The notes under the pieces: generated by a model
What the model saw: the letters and a program-made list of their open reading frames with translations, nothing else
Told to the model about the DNA's origin: nothing
Databases searched by the model: none
Shown: piece after piece, positions 56,546 through 64,000 of the stretch
Layout: the number at the start of each line of letters is the position of its first letter
How positions within the stretch are numbered: the stretch's first letter is position 1
DNA from: an uncultured Collinsella sp.
Lineage (GTDB): Bacteria > Actinomycetota > Coriobacteriia > Coriobacteriales > Coriobacteriaceae
DNA length: 64,000 nt
NCBI GenBank assembly: GCA_958452935.1
Contig: CAUDVX010000003.1
Span: 1-64,000 of the forward strand
Reading direction: 5' to 3'
Made by a program: the position numbers and the translations under genes

Positions 56546-56776
56546 ATGCCGGGCAAAAAGAACCTACGCATGAAGGCGGCGCGCGCGGCGGTTGGCCTTT
56601 CGCAAGCTGACTTGGCCGAGGCCGTGGGCGTTACGCGCCAGACCATCGGCCTGATCGAGGCGGGCGGCTACAACCCCACGCTCAATTTGTGCGTGGCGAT
56701 CTGCAAAGCGCTACGCGTTACGTTGAACGATCTGTTTTGGGAAGACGGGATCGACGTCGACCCTAACGCTCTTTAG
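56546..56776 (+). CDS. Small XRE-family regulator
   Basis: 76 residues from the ATG at 56546 (GAAAGGAAC upstream). MPGKKNLRMKAARAAVGLSQ and ADLAEAVGVTRQTIGLIEAG then YNPTLNLCVAICKALRVTL form a single HTH of the YgzD/PBSX-like type with a short acidic tail. It lies 9 bp before a four-helix membrane protein gene, a frequent two-gene arrangement in Gram-positive bacteria. Confidence 0.92.
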   Translation: MPGKKNLRMKAARAAVGLSQADLAEAVGVTRQTIGLIEAGGYNPTLNLCVAICKALRVTLNDLFWEDGIDVDPNAL

Positions 56777-56785
56777 GAGTTCGCT

Positions 56786-57370
56786 ATGAAATTTGAAGAT
56801 TTAAAACTCGTGCAAAAGTGGCGTGAATATGCCGGCCCAAAGGATGAGCGCCTGGAGGCTGAGAGCGCGAAGATCTACAAGATTGGTTTCGTGCTGCTTT
56901 CGTTTGGCATGTTGATGATATTTTTCTACCAGTTTATAGCTCGACAGGTTGCGTGGGTTCACAGCGACGCCAGTGAAATGCCGCATGGCTTTGCAACGCC
57001 GTTCGAGGCAGCCATCTATTTGTGGCTCGTTCTTGTGATGTTGATTTGCGCAGGACTGCAAACGCGGAAGGGCTATGTCGATACCAATCGTTTTGGGCAA
57101 ACCGAGCATCTTCCTGTTGGATATTTCCTGCTTATCAGTGGTCTTAGCGGCGCCGCGTTCGCGCTTGTTATTGCCGCAATGCGCTGTATCGCTGAGGCGC
57201 AGATCGTACCGCTCGAAAGCGTCTTTTGGTTGGCGAACCTGGCCACGGGCGTATTCTGCGGTGCGACGATTTTCGCGGCCACGTTTGCTGTCCTGTGCGC
57301 AACGTTTTTCACGGCGAAAAGACGTCGTGCCAAGCTCGAGGCAGAACTCGACTCCTCAGACGACATTTAA
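56786..57370 (+). CDS. Four-helix membrane protein paired with the XRE regulator
   Basis: 194 residues. A soluble N-terminal segment (EDLKLVQKWREYAGPKDERL), four transmembrane helices (IGFVLLSFGMLMIFFYQFIA; AIYLWLVLVMLICAGLQ; YFLLISGLSGAAFALVIAAM; LATGVFCGATIFAATFAVLC) and a basic-acidic tail. Resembles DUF3169/DUF6773-type proteins that follow XRE genes; function unknown. GGAG precedes the ATG. A terminator follows. Confidence 0.8.
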   Translation: MKFEDLKLVQKWREYAGPKDERLEAESAKIYKIGFVLLSFGMLMIFFYQFIARQVAWVHSDASEMPHGFATPFEAAIYLWLVLVMLICAGLQTRKGYVDTNRFGQTEHLPVGYFLLISGLSGAAFALVIAAMRCIAEAQIVPLESVFWLANLATGVFCGATIFAATFAVLCATFFTAKRRRAKLEAELDSSDDI

Positions 57371-57378
57371 TGCGTAAT

Positions 57379-57414
57379 GGGCCGGCTCTGGGTATCCAGA
57401 ACCAGCCCTTTTTT
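57379..57414 (+). terminator. Terminator after the XRE-membrane pair
   Basis: GGGC-C-GG-C-TCTGG, loop GTAT, and the complementary strand ending AGCCC form a stem with two small mismatches, followed by TTTTTT. It is 8 bp past the stop codon. Confidence 0.8.
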
Positions 57415-57462
57415 GATGTTCGATGAGCCGAGTCGGCGTCTCTCGCAAAGGTAATTTAGGAG

Positions 57463-60400
57463 CTAGCGAGGCCTATCCGAATTGATCTCATCGGCGGTGT
57501 CGTTTTCGAGCGCCGTGCGGCGGGCGCTGTAGGCGACAAGGCCGGCGCCTGCCGCGGCGAGTGCTGCAGCGGCTGCCATGAGGGGAGCGTTGACATCGCT
57601 CGTGCCCGCAAGCACGCCCGCTTTTCCGGAATGCTTGTTATTGCCGTGATCCTTGCTGCTGCCAGAGCCACTGCCGCCACCGGAGCTGCTTCCGCCGGAG
57701 CCACCTCCACTCGTGCCGCCATCGCCGTCGACCGTCATCGGGGCGTCGTGAAGCCCCGTCGTATCCGCGCTGTCGCATACGCCGACCTGAACTTCTGAGC
57801 GTTCGCATGCCGCGTCGGGCACATGAAGCTCGTGCAGTACGGCACCCAGCGCTGAGTTTGCGCCCGGTCGAATTTCCTCGAGCGTTACGGGATCGAGCGC
57901 CACCAGATTACGCGCCTTCGCATACAGCGTTACGCGTTTGCCCACTTCGTCGCTCCAACTCTCGGGGATGGCGAAGCTCATGCGGAACTGTGCCGTGCAA
58001 CCCGGTGCCAGCACGGCGTTGCCGTTGTCGGCTACCAGCGGGTGCGTTGCAAAACGTGTGCCCAGCGTCTCGAGCGCGTACTTTACGTGTGCCATATCGT
58101 TGGCCGAAGCGTCCTCGGCAAGCTCTGGATCGTAGATCGAAGCCATGCGTGCGTTCACGCCGAACCCGATGGATGCGCTGGAGAACGGCTGGCTGGAGCC
58201 CTCTCGGTACAGATCGATCGTGCCGGCGGTCAGCAAGGTGTTGCCGTCGTTTCGCACCGTGACCATGAAGGATTCGCCTGCTGCTCCGGGCACCACCGCG
58301 CCCGAGGTAGCGATCGCGCCCATCGGAGTGGCACACGCCACCAAGGGAACTTCGATGCCGTGCAGATTTGCCTCGCTCTTCTCCGCGCTCACAATGTGCG
58401 TGGCGAGCGCGGAGAGCATGCCTCCCGACGTCAAAAATGTCGTTATCTGATCGACGGGATGGTCCAGCTCGCACATCACGAACGGCTCCGTGAACAGATC
58501 GCCTGCCAAGGTGCTGGCGAAGATGCGGAAGTGCTTGCCCATCACTGCTACCGGGTTGCCTTCTTCGTCGTAGGTTTGTCCCACCTTGCCATCGGTGTTC
58601 TCTACATAGAGCACGCACCTGCCGTTGTTGCTTACGCTAAACGATGCCGGGCCACAGCCTGCGGCACCCACGGGCTGCGTTGCAAATGCCGATGCGCCTC
58701 GCGTCCAAATAATATGCTGCAATTGCTCGTTGACGGTTGCCAAAAAGCCCGAATGTTGTGGCCACGGCACCGCACGGGGTACCGTGGCGTCTGGTGACAT
58801 AACGCCCCAGCCCGCAATGGACTGGCCGATCACGGCGTACGATGCGCAGCCGCAACCGTCTGCGGTCTCGTACGCAACGGGCACCACCATTTTGCCGTTG
58901 ATATTCTCGGGCTCGCCCAGCTCGATGCTCGACGGTGCTTGCGGAAAGCGGAGAACTTGGCGGAACGTCAGGCTGTCGCCCAAATCATCTGACCACAGGG
59001 TAAAGCACTCGAGCGCGACCTCTGCCTCGCTGCCGAGCGCCTTTTCTGCGGTGGTTCCGCGGCGGTGGAGGTAGGCACCCGACAGGCGCCCGTCGACTAG
59101 CGTCTTGCCCACCGTAATGCGTGGGCACTGCAGGCAATGGTAGCCATCCTCTTGCAGGCGGCCGCGCGAGATGCTGCGCCACGACGTGTGCGATATCACG
59201 CGAACTCCGTCATTACTTATACGCAGGCGCACAACGGACAGTATGCCGGATGTGCTCGCCGTATCGAAAAGGGTGTTGTCGCCGGCGGGGCGCTCGCCCG
59301 AGACCAGCAGCACGTAGGCGTCTTGGTTTCCCCTCCCGTCTGTATATTCCACCACGTCGAAGTCGTAATCGAATATGCCGCTGCGCTCCACGTCGCCCTC
59401 GCCAAACCCAAGGGGGAAGTCCACGGGCATGGGGGCGGACCACGTGCCGTTTGCCTTTGTGTGCACCACCAGGCGCGAGCGGCCATTGTCGCCGTAGCGC
59501 ACCGAGGCGATACGGAACAGGCATTCTACGCCGGCGATCATTGCCAGCTTCATGTGAGCTTCGCTGAGCACGCCGGAAAACAGCACGTTGTCGCTCGAGG
59601 GCTTGATGCCGCCACGCTCGTCCTCCGATACACCAGCAGAATTGGCGTTGGGGTCCGCAGCGGCGTCCTTCGCCTGCCCGATATAGGTGTACTTATACAT
59701 CGTCGCGGCGTTTTCGTCGTTCTCTATCAGTGCATGGACGAAATGCTCGATCTGTCCCGTGTCGTCGCTTTCTGCATCCGCCTCGAGCTCAATGCGCGTG
59801 ACCGCTTGATCCCAATCGCGCACGACGGGCGCGACGTTTACGACAGCGGCCTTAACCTCGGCGCGTGCGAGCAGCTCGGCGTTGGTGACGATGGTGGCCG
59901 ATGCGATAAATTGCGGCACGCCGCCCGCCTCGATGTTGCCGGGCATGCCGAAGCGGGCATCCAACGTGTAAGGCGTATCTCCACCCAATGCGAGCTCAGA
60001 GCGCTGGAGCACATACTGGTCGCCATTGTTCACCGACATATTCCACGAATCGAGGAGTGTGGGCCACGACCCCGACCAAGCCTTGGTGGTCCACTTGAAC
60101 ATTACGAACTGGAGTATCACATCGACATCGACGTCTGCACCCACGCGCAGCCGCGGAAGCTGGTGCCCGTCCGCCTTCTCGTACCCAATGAACAGGGTGA
60201 GAGATGCGGCGCCACGCACGGCAGACGAAGCGACGCCTGCAACGCCGGCGCCAAAGGTGACGGCAAGCCCGATCTGGATAGTGAATGAGCCCGACGTGTT
60301 GGAATAGTCGAGCGAAATGTTTTTAAAAAACGCCGCGCCGCTGCCGTGCGTGTGGGCGCCCACGGCGAGCGCCAGTTTTGCCAGCACCCAGGGGTTGACG

Positions 60401-61830
60401 TTTAGGAAAAACGGCACCGGTCCCAAGGTGAACTGTTCGGTCCAGTTGAGGTCGGTTCTTACCTGGAAGAGGGCCTTAATATTGCCGTATGCGGGGTCGT
60501 TGTTGTTACCCCAGGTTTTGCCCACCCAATCGTAGGCGAGCGAGCCGTACAGCTGTGTGGCGATATCCATCGTGAACAGCAGCGTGCAATGGTGGCGAAG
60601 CAGCTTGGTGTTCCTTGGATCGGTGCCCGAACCGGCACTCATACTCTTGTACTGATTCCACTTCCCCTCCATTTCGTCGAGGTAGCGGTTTGCCTGCTTG
60701 GCACCCGACTCACGCGGTGACTTCTTCCAGTACTCCGGATCCGGATTGCCCGAATCGTTTATGTAACCGACCGGTTTGTATCCTCCGCCAAACAGCACGT
60801 ATCCGGCAAACGAGAAATCGAACAGAATGGGGAACGCGGGCATCCAGCAGGTGAACTTGTTGCCGCCAATGCCGGGAAACGCCGCTGGGAAATCAAACGG
60901 GGTGATCTCTTGGTCCATGGTGGTGGGAATGATGGTGGTCGAGCCCGATTCTGCCTTTGCAGCCGGCGCGGTGACAACGGCCATGGGGGAGGAGAGTGTA
61001 TAGGTCTTGCCCTGGTAGTCGAGCACAAAGCGCAGCTTGCATCCTTCTTCCAGAAGGCCCGACGCTGCATCGAGGAACGTGTCTTCGAGCGTGAACGTCG
61101 CCAGATAATCCGCGCCCGATGCGCTGGCCTTGACTTGGCCAATCTGCGTGACGGTTTCGGGTGAGCTGCCCGCGGCAGGCGTCACCTTGTTGATGCGCAG
61201 CGTTGCCTGTCCACCCTGTGGCAGATGTGCCTGCACGGTAAAGGCGTGCGTATCGGGCTGGTCGTTTGCTGCTTCGTCCGCTGGCATTGCCATAAACGTG
61301 GCATCGGCGTACTGGATGTCCCATTCGTCAAACGTGAGCTGTCGAAAGTACGGCTCGCCGTCGGAAAGCGGACGCGTGGGCGCGGTTATGGCGGTGCCGC
61401 CCTGGATACGCGCAAGGGGAATCTCGACATCGCGGTAGCCTGCCATGCTAATGGAGATGCCGCCGTTAAAGTCGTACGCGTCGAGAAGCGTCGCCTCGTC
61501 CACGTAGCCTTCCGAAAGCGGTGCGATCTCAAAGATGGCGGTGCCTTCGTCATCGGTCATGGTGGCGAGCTGCTTGCCTGCGGCATAGCGCGATGTGAGC
61601 GTGACCTGGGCGCCTGCGATAGGCGTATTCTTGTTGGCGACGTCGACCACGACCACACCAAACATGGTGCGCGAGAGAACGAGCACCCTGAAAGGGTCTT
61701 TTTCGTCGGCATAGGCTTCGGTGGGGATGAATGGCAGCATGAAGGCGTTTGCGCTGCCCGGCACGCGAGGCAGCATGATGCCTGCCAGCGAGGATGCTCC
61801 GGCGATAAGTAACGAACGGCGATCAAGCAT
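57463..61830 (-). CDS. Tat-exported, sortase-anchored giant surface protein
   Basis: About 1455 residues from the ATG at 61830 (GGGAG upstream). MLDRRSLLIAGASSLAGIML is a twin-arginine signal. Near residue 60 a CarboxypepD-reg/Ig-like domain is seen (FGVVVVDVANKNTPIAGAQV, then TMTDDEGTAIFEIAP). The middle is beta-rich without known motifs. The C-terminus has a Gly/Ser-rich linker, LAGTSD, a hydrophobic helix (APLMAAAAALAAAGAGLVAY) and Arg residues, the layout of a sortase substrate with an LPxTG-like motif. Probably an adhesin or cell wall-exposed binding protein. No partner gene nearby except the LuxR regulator upstream. Confidence 0.7.
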   Translation of the reverse strand: MLDRRSLLIAGASSLAGIMLPRVPGSANAFMLPFIPTEAYADEKDPFRVLVLSRTMFGVVVVDVANKNTPIAGAQVTLTSRYAAGKQLATMTDDEGTAIFEIAPLSEGYVDEATLLDAYDFNGGISISMAGYRDVEIPLARIQGGTAITAPTRPLSDGEPYFRQLTFDEWDIQYADATFMAMPADEAANDQPDTHAFTVQAHLPQGGQATLRINKVTPAAGSSPETVTQIGQVKASASGADYLATFTLEDTFLDAASGLLEEGCKLRFVLDYQGKTYTLSSPMAVVTAPAAKAESGSTTIIPTTMDQEITPFDFPAAFPGIGGNKFTCWMPAFPILFDFSFAGYVLFGGGYKPVGYINDSGNPDPEYWKKSPRESGAKQANRYLDEMEGKWNQYKSMSAGSGTDPRNTKLLRHHCTLLFTMDIATQLYGSLAYDWVGKTWGNNNDPAYGNIKALFQVRTDLNWTEQFTLGPVPFFLNVNPWVLAKLALAVGAHTHGSGAAFFKNISLDYSNTSGSFTIQIGLAVTFGAGVAGVASSAVRGAASLTLFIGYEKADGHQLPRLRVGADVDVDVILQFVMFKWTTKAWSGSWPTLLDSWNMSVNNGDQYVLQRSELALGGDTPYTLDARFGMPGNIEAGGVPQFIASATIVTNAELLARAEVKAAVVNVAPVVRDWDQAVTRIELEADAESDDTGQIEHFVHALIENDENAATMYKYTYIGQAKDAAADPNANSAGVSEDERGGIKPSSDNVLFSGVLSEAHMKLAMIAGVECLFRIASVRYGDNGRSRLVVHTKANGTWSAPMPVDFPLGFGEGDVERSGIFDYDFDVVEYTDGRGNQDAYVLLVSGERPAGDNTLFDTASTSGILSVVRLRISNDGVRVISHTSWRSISRGRLQEDGYHCLQCPRITVGKTLVDGRLSGAYLHRRGTTAEKALGSEAEVALECFTLWSDDLGDSLTFRQVLRFPQAPSSIELGEPENINGKMVVPVAYETADGCGCASYAVIGQSIAGWGVMSPDATVPRAVPWPQHSGFLATVNEQLQHIIWTRGASAFATQPVGAAGCGPASFSVSNNGRCVLYVENTDGKVGQTYDEEGNPVAVMGKHFRIFASTLAGDLFTEPFVMCELDHPVDQITTFLTSGGMLSALATHIVSAEKSEANLHGIEVPLVACATPMGAIATSGAVVPGAAGESFMVTVRNDGNTLLTAGTIDLYREGSSQPFSSASIGFGVNARMASIYDPELAEDASANDMAHVKYALETLGTRFATHPLVADNGNAVLAPGCTAQFRMSFAIPESWSDEVGKRVTLYAKARNLVALDPVTLEEIRPGANSALGAVLHELHVPDAACERSEVQVGVCDSADTTGLHDAPMTVDGDGGTSGGGSGGSSSGGGSGSGSSKDHGNNKHSGKAGVLAGTSDVNAPLMAAAAALAAAGAGLVAYSARRTALENDTADEINSDRPR

Positions 61831-61987
61831 TTTGGGCTCCCATCCCGCAAATATCGGAGGAAATAATCCAATTTTGCGAGAAGGTGCCCCGTGGCGGTAG
61901 TGCCGTTCGATGGCCAAAATGTCCAATTTGAGTGCGCGAAAGTGTCAGGCCCCCGGAGCGCTTTCGATACGCCGGGCAGTTTGGCCG

Positions 61988-62992
61988 CTAGCGCAACATG
62001 TGGGCAATCAGCTCGGCGCGAGTTCCGATACCAAGCTTGGCATACACTCCTGATAGGCGGTTTTTAACGGTGCCCGGCGATACTCCCATGTGGCGTGCAA
62101 TTTCGGCGTTGGTCCATCCGCGGCAGGCGAGCATGGCCATGGTGAACTCCGTGGTCGTTAAATCGTCGGCCACGTCCTCGCCCGAATCGGGATTGTGGAT
62201 GCGCCGCCAGCCGTAGCTGAAGCGGTACGTGATCTCGATGATGCGAGCGAAATCGTCGGGGTATTGCGATTTTAAGCACGCCTCGATAAGCCCCTGCAAA
62301 AGGCCGTGGTGCTCGCCGATGAGTTCGATAAGGCCGTCGGGACGCGCAATGTTCCAAGCGGTTCCGAAGTGTGCCTTTGCGGTGTCGATATCCTTGAGGC
62401 TCATGCATGCCATGGAAGCCGACAGGTGCAGGAACAGCTCCGAGATGGGATAGCTTCCCTGTTTCATGATCAGGGCGTTTTCCGCCATGCCCAGACAGCG
62501 GCCATATTCGCCGCGCAGGTACAGGGCATGCGCCATTACGTAGCTGGCGAACAGGCGCAGGCCTTCGGGCAGATGCGCCGCAAGCGGATAAAACTCTTCG
62601 GCGGAATACGGGGAAGGCAAGTGCAGCAGGACGCTCGCGGCGGAGGCGAACAGGATATGCGTGGCGTGGACGGCGGGCGATTCCTCGTCAGTTGGCGTAT
62701 CGAGGATGCCAGCAAGGCAACGGCGGGCATCGGCGATACGGTTGAGCGACAGACTGGCGTATCCGCAGATAAGGCATGCGGAATAGCGCAGCGCGGGATC
62801 GGTGGCGTCAAGATAGGGGCGCGCCGTCTTGGCGGCGAGGGTGGCCTGTCCGCGAAAGTACAGCGCTTCTGCCGTGGCAATGGCGTGCGAATCGGGGTCG
62901 GAAATGCCTGCAACCGCAGCGTCAATCTGCCCCGGCACAAAGGCAGTGCACATCAACGGCATGGGAATGCGCGGGTAGCCATCGCAGTCCAT
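61988..62992 (-). CDS. LuxR-family regulator with helical sensor region
   Basis: 334 residues from the ATG at 62992 (GGGAGATGGAAG upstream). The first 260 residues are TPR-like helices (YFRGQATLAAKTARPYL, LRYSACLICGYASLSLNR). The C-terminus is a LuxR HTH: TMAMLACRGWTNAEIARHMG then VSPGTVKNRLSGVYAKLGIG. Similar regulators control surface protein genes in Coriobacteriia, and this one lies on the same strand just upstream of the giant surface protein, so it is the likely regulator. Confidence 0.85.
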   Translation of the reverse strand: MDCDGYPRIPMPLMCTAFVPGQIDAAVAGISDPDSHAIATAEALYFRGQATLAAKTARPYLDATDPALRYSACLICGYASLSLNRIADARRCLAGILDTPTDEESPAVHATHILFASAASVLLHLPSPYSAEEFYPLAAHLPEGLRLFASYVMAHALYLRGEYGRCLGMAENALIMKQGSYPISELFLHLSASMACMSLKDIDTAKAHFGTAWNIARPDGLIELIGEHHGLLQGLIEACLKSQYPDDFARIIEITYRFSYGWRRIHNPDSGEDVADDLTTTEFTMAMLACRGWTNAEIARHMGVSPGTVKNRLSGVYAKLGIGTRAELIAHMLR

Positions 62993-63059
62993 CTTCCATC
63001 TCCCATCAGGTGGCAACAATGCAGCAATTGTACTCCTGTTGCTCGGGACCCCTTTCGTT

Positions 63060-64000
63060 TTACTGTTCGGTTAACGCTGCGGATCGTTTTGGAAGGCTTA
63101 CGAGCATGGTAGTCCCGTTCTCGGAACTTGTTTCGACCTCTACAGCGCCACCGTGAAGCGCTGCAATCTCCCAAACAAGCGCTAGCCCGAGTCCTGCGCC
63201 GCCGTATGCCCTGCTGCGGGATTTATCCAGGCGAAAGAACGGTTGGAAGATGCTCTCACGGTACTGCTTGGGTATTCCCGGGCCCTGGTCCTCGACTCGC
63301 AGGAACACGTGGCTGTCGTTGTCGCAGATGGAGACGGTAACGCTCGAGTCGGCGCGGCTATAGCGGATGGCGTTTTCGACCAGGTTGAACACCAGCCGAT
63401 AGAGGAGCGCATCGTTCCCGATTACTAAAGCGTCTCCAGCACAATTGAGGGCTATGCCCTTATTTTCGGCAAGTGGCGCAAGGTCGGTGAGGACCTCTTC
63501 GGACAAGGGACCGAGTTCAACATCGTCCTCGCAAGGAACGCTGCGGAGCTCACTCATCTCGAGTAATACCTTGGTCATTCGAGACATGCGCTCGGTTTGT
63601 TCTTGTAGCAGGCCGAGCAGCTCGGCTGTTTCGGGTTGCAAACCGGAGTGCTCAGAGATGAATAGTTCAATCTGTGCTTGCATAAGGGCGAGCGGGGTGC
63701 GCAGCTCGTGTGCGGCGTTGCCGGTAAACTGACGCTGCGCAGAGAACCCTTCGCCAAGACGGGCGATCATGTCGTTGAAAGAGGCGCTGCATCGCTGTAG
63801 CTCGGTGGGCACATCTTCACTGAGTCTGATTTCGCTTAGGTTGTCAGGCTGCACGCGCTCTACCTGGGCGGCAAAAGCCCGTAGCGGTTTGAGTGCACGG
63901 CCGCTCACAAAGTATGCCAGCGCGCCGCCAAGGAGTGTGACTCCAGCCGTGATGTACCAGGTTGTCGTGCCAAAAGACTCCTGTGCGTCGTTTACGACGA
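63060..64000 (-). CDS. Sensor histidine kinase, C-terminal part (cut by window edge)
   Basis: The gene enters from the right edge. At the edge is a transmembrane helix (TWYITAGVTLLGGALAYF), then a HAMP-like region, the phospho-acceptor H-box FTGNAAHELRTPLALMQ, and an ATPase domain with N-box LVFNLVENAIRYS, VEDQGPGIPKQY and GGAGLGLALVWEI. The full kinase is probably of the two-helix type with an extracytoplasmic sensor. Its response regulator should be to the right. Confidence 0.93.
   Translation of the reverse strand, partial: VVNDAQESFGTTTWYITAGVTLLGGALAYFVSGRALKPLRAFAAQVERVQPDNLSEIRLSEDVPTELQRCSASFNDMIARLGEGFSAQRQFTGNAAHELRTPLALMQAQIELFISEHSGLQPETAELLGLLQEQTERMSRMTKVLLEMSELRSVPCEDDVELGPLSEEVLTDLAPLAENKGIALNCAGDALVIGNDALLYRLVFNLVENAIRYSRADSSVTVSICDNDSHVFLRVEDQGPGIPKQYRESIFQPFFRLDKSRSRAYGGAGLGLALVWEIAALHGGAVEVETSSENGTTMLVSLPKRSAALTEQ

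Overview
The window reads as a high-GC chromosome segment from a gut Coriobacteriia-type actinomycete, most likely a Collinsella or close relative. This is inferred from the mix of Tat-signal lipoproteins, many aldo/keto reductases and flavodoxin-like proteins, DUF4143-type ATPases and a LAGTS-anchored surface protein. No rRNA gene was seen and no tRNA gene or CRISPR array was recognised.

Region 1 (1-12.7 kb) is one end of an integrative mobilizable element. Nearly all its genes lie on the minus strand. Reading from its right edge they are xis, int, a relaxosome ribbon-helix-helix protein, two tiny genes, a RepA-like RecA-fold ATPase, an array of TGACGG repeats, an unknown gene, a second relaxosome-type protein, a MobL-type relaxase, a VirD4/TraG coupling protein and a YraN-like gene. 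Next comes an oriT candidate with an IncP/Ti-type nic sequence, then a type I restriction-modification cargo (small RHH gene, hsdR, hsdM, start of hsdS).

Region 2 (12.7-26.9 kb) is an accessory island rich in toxin- or defence-like modules, antibiotic resistance and decayed genes. It holds a tandem-HTH regulator and two DUF3800 genes. Each DUF3800 gene is preceded by a promoter, a short structured RNA and an intrinsic terminator. It also holds a mef/msr(D)-type macrolide resistance operon with a leader peptide, an XRE/NERD/membrane-protein cassette, and a ToxN/TenpN-like toxin preceded by a structured RNA. Fragments of IS3 transposase, DUF4143-type ATPases, an excisionase and a GyrI-like protein lie between them, with two copies of a dispersed repeat of about 400 bp.

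Region 3 (26.9-39.6 kb) is a redox and detoxification region. It has an iron alcohol dehydrogenase, three aldo/keto reductases, flavodoxin-like proteins, a ferredoxin-flavodoxin protein, a RibD-C reductase, Tat-exported hydrolases and flavodoxin, and a divergent LysR regulator. A MerR-controlled pair (CMD-cupin and alpha/beta hydrolase) follows.

Region 4 (39.6-50.4 kb) is patchy: a PadR/DUF1700/ABC operon cut by an IS3 remnant, a PH-domain gene, an intact DUF4143 ATPase, a duplicated MerR fragment, three tandem SIR2/SirTM-like genes with a divergent TetR, a cupin/HxlR pair, an FMN reductase and a decayed ATPase.

Region 5 (50.4-64 kb) looks like core chromosome: a divergent topoisomerase IV pair, an ATPase with ACTCGG operators, an XRE-membrane protein pair, a Tat-exported surface protein of about 1455 residues, a LuxR regulator and a sensor kinase running off the end.

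The strongest candidates for little-described biology are the three RNA-terminator-toxin-like modules in region 2 (14.0, 20.7 and 25.2 kb) and the XRE/NERD/membrane cassette next to them.
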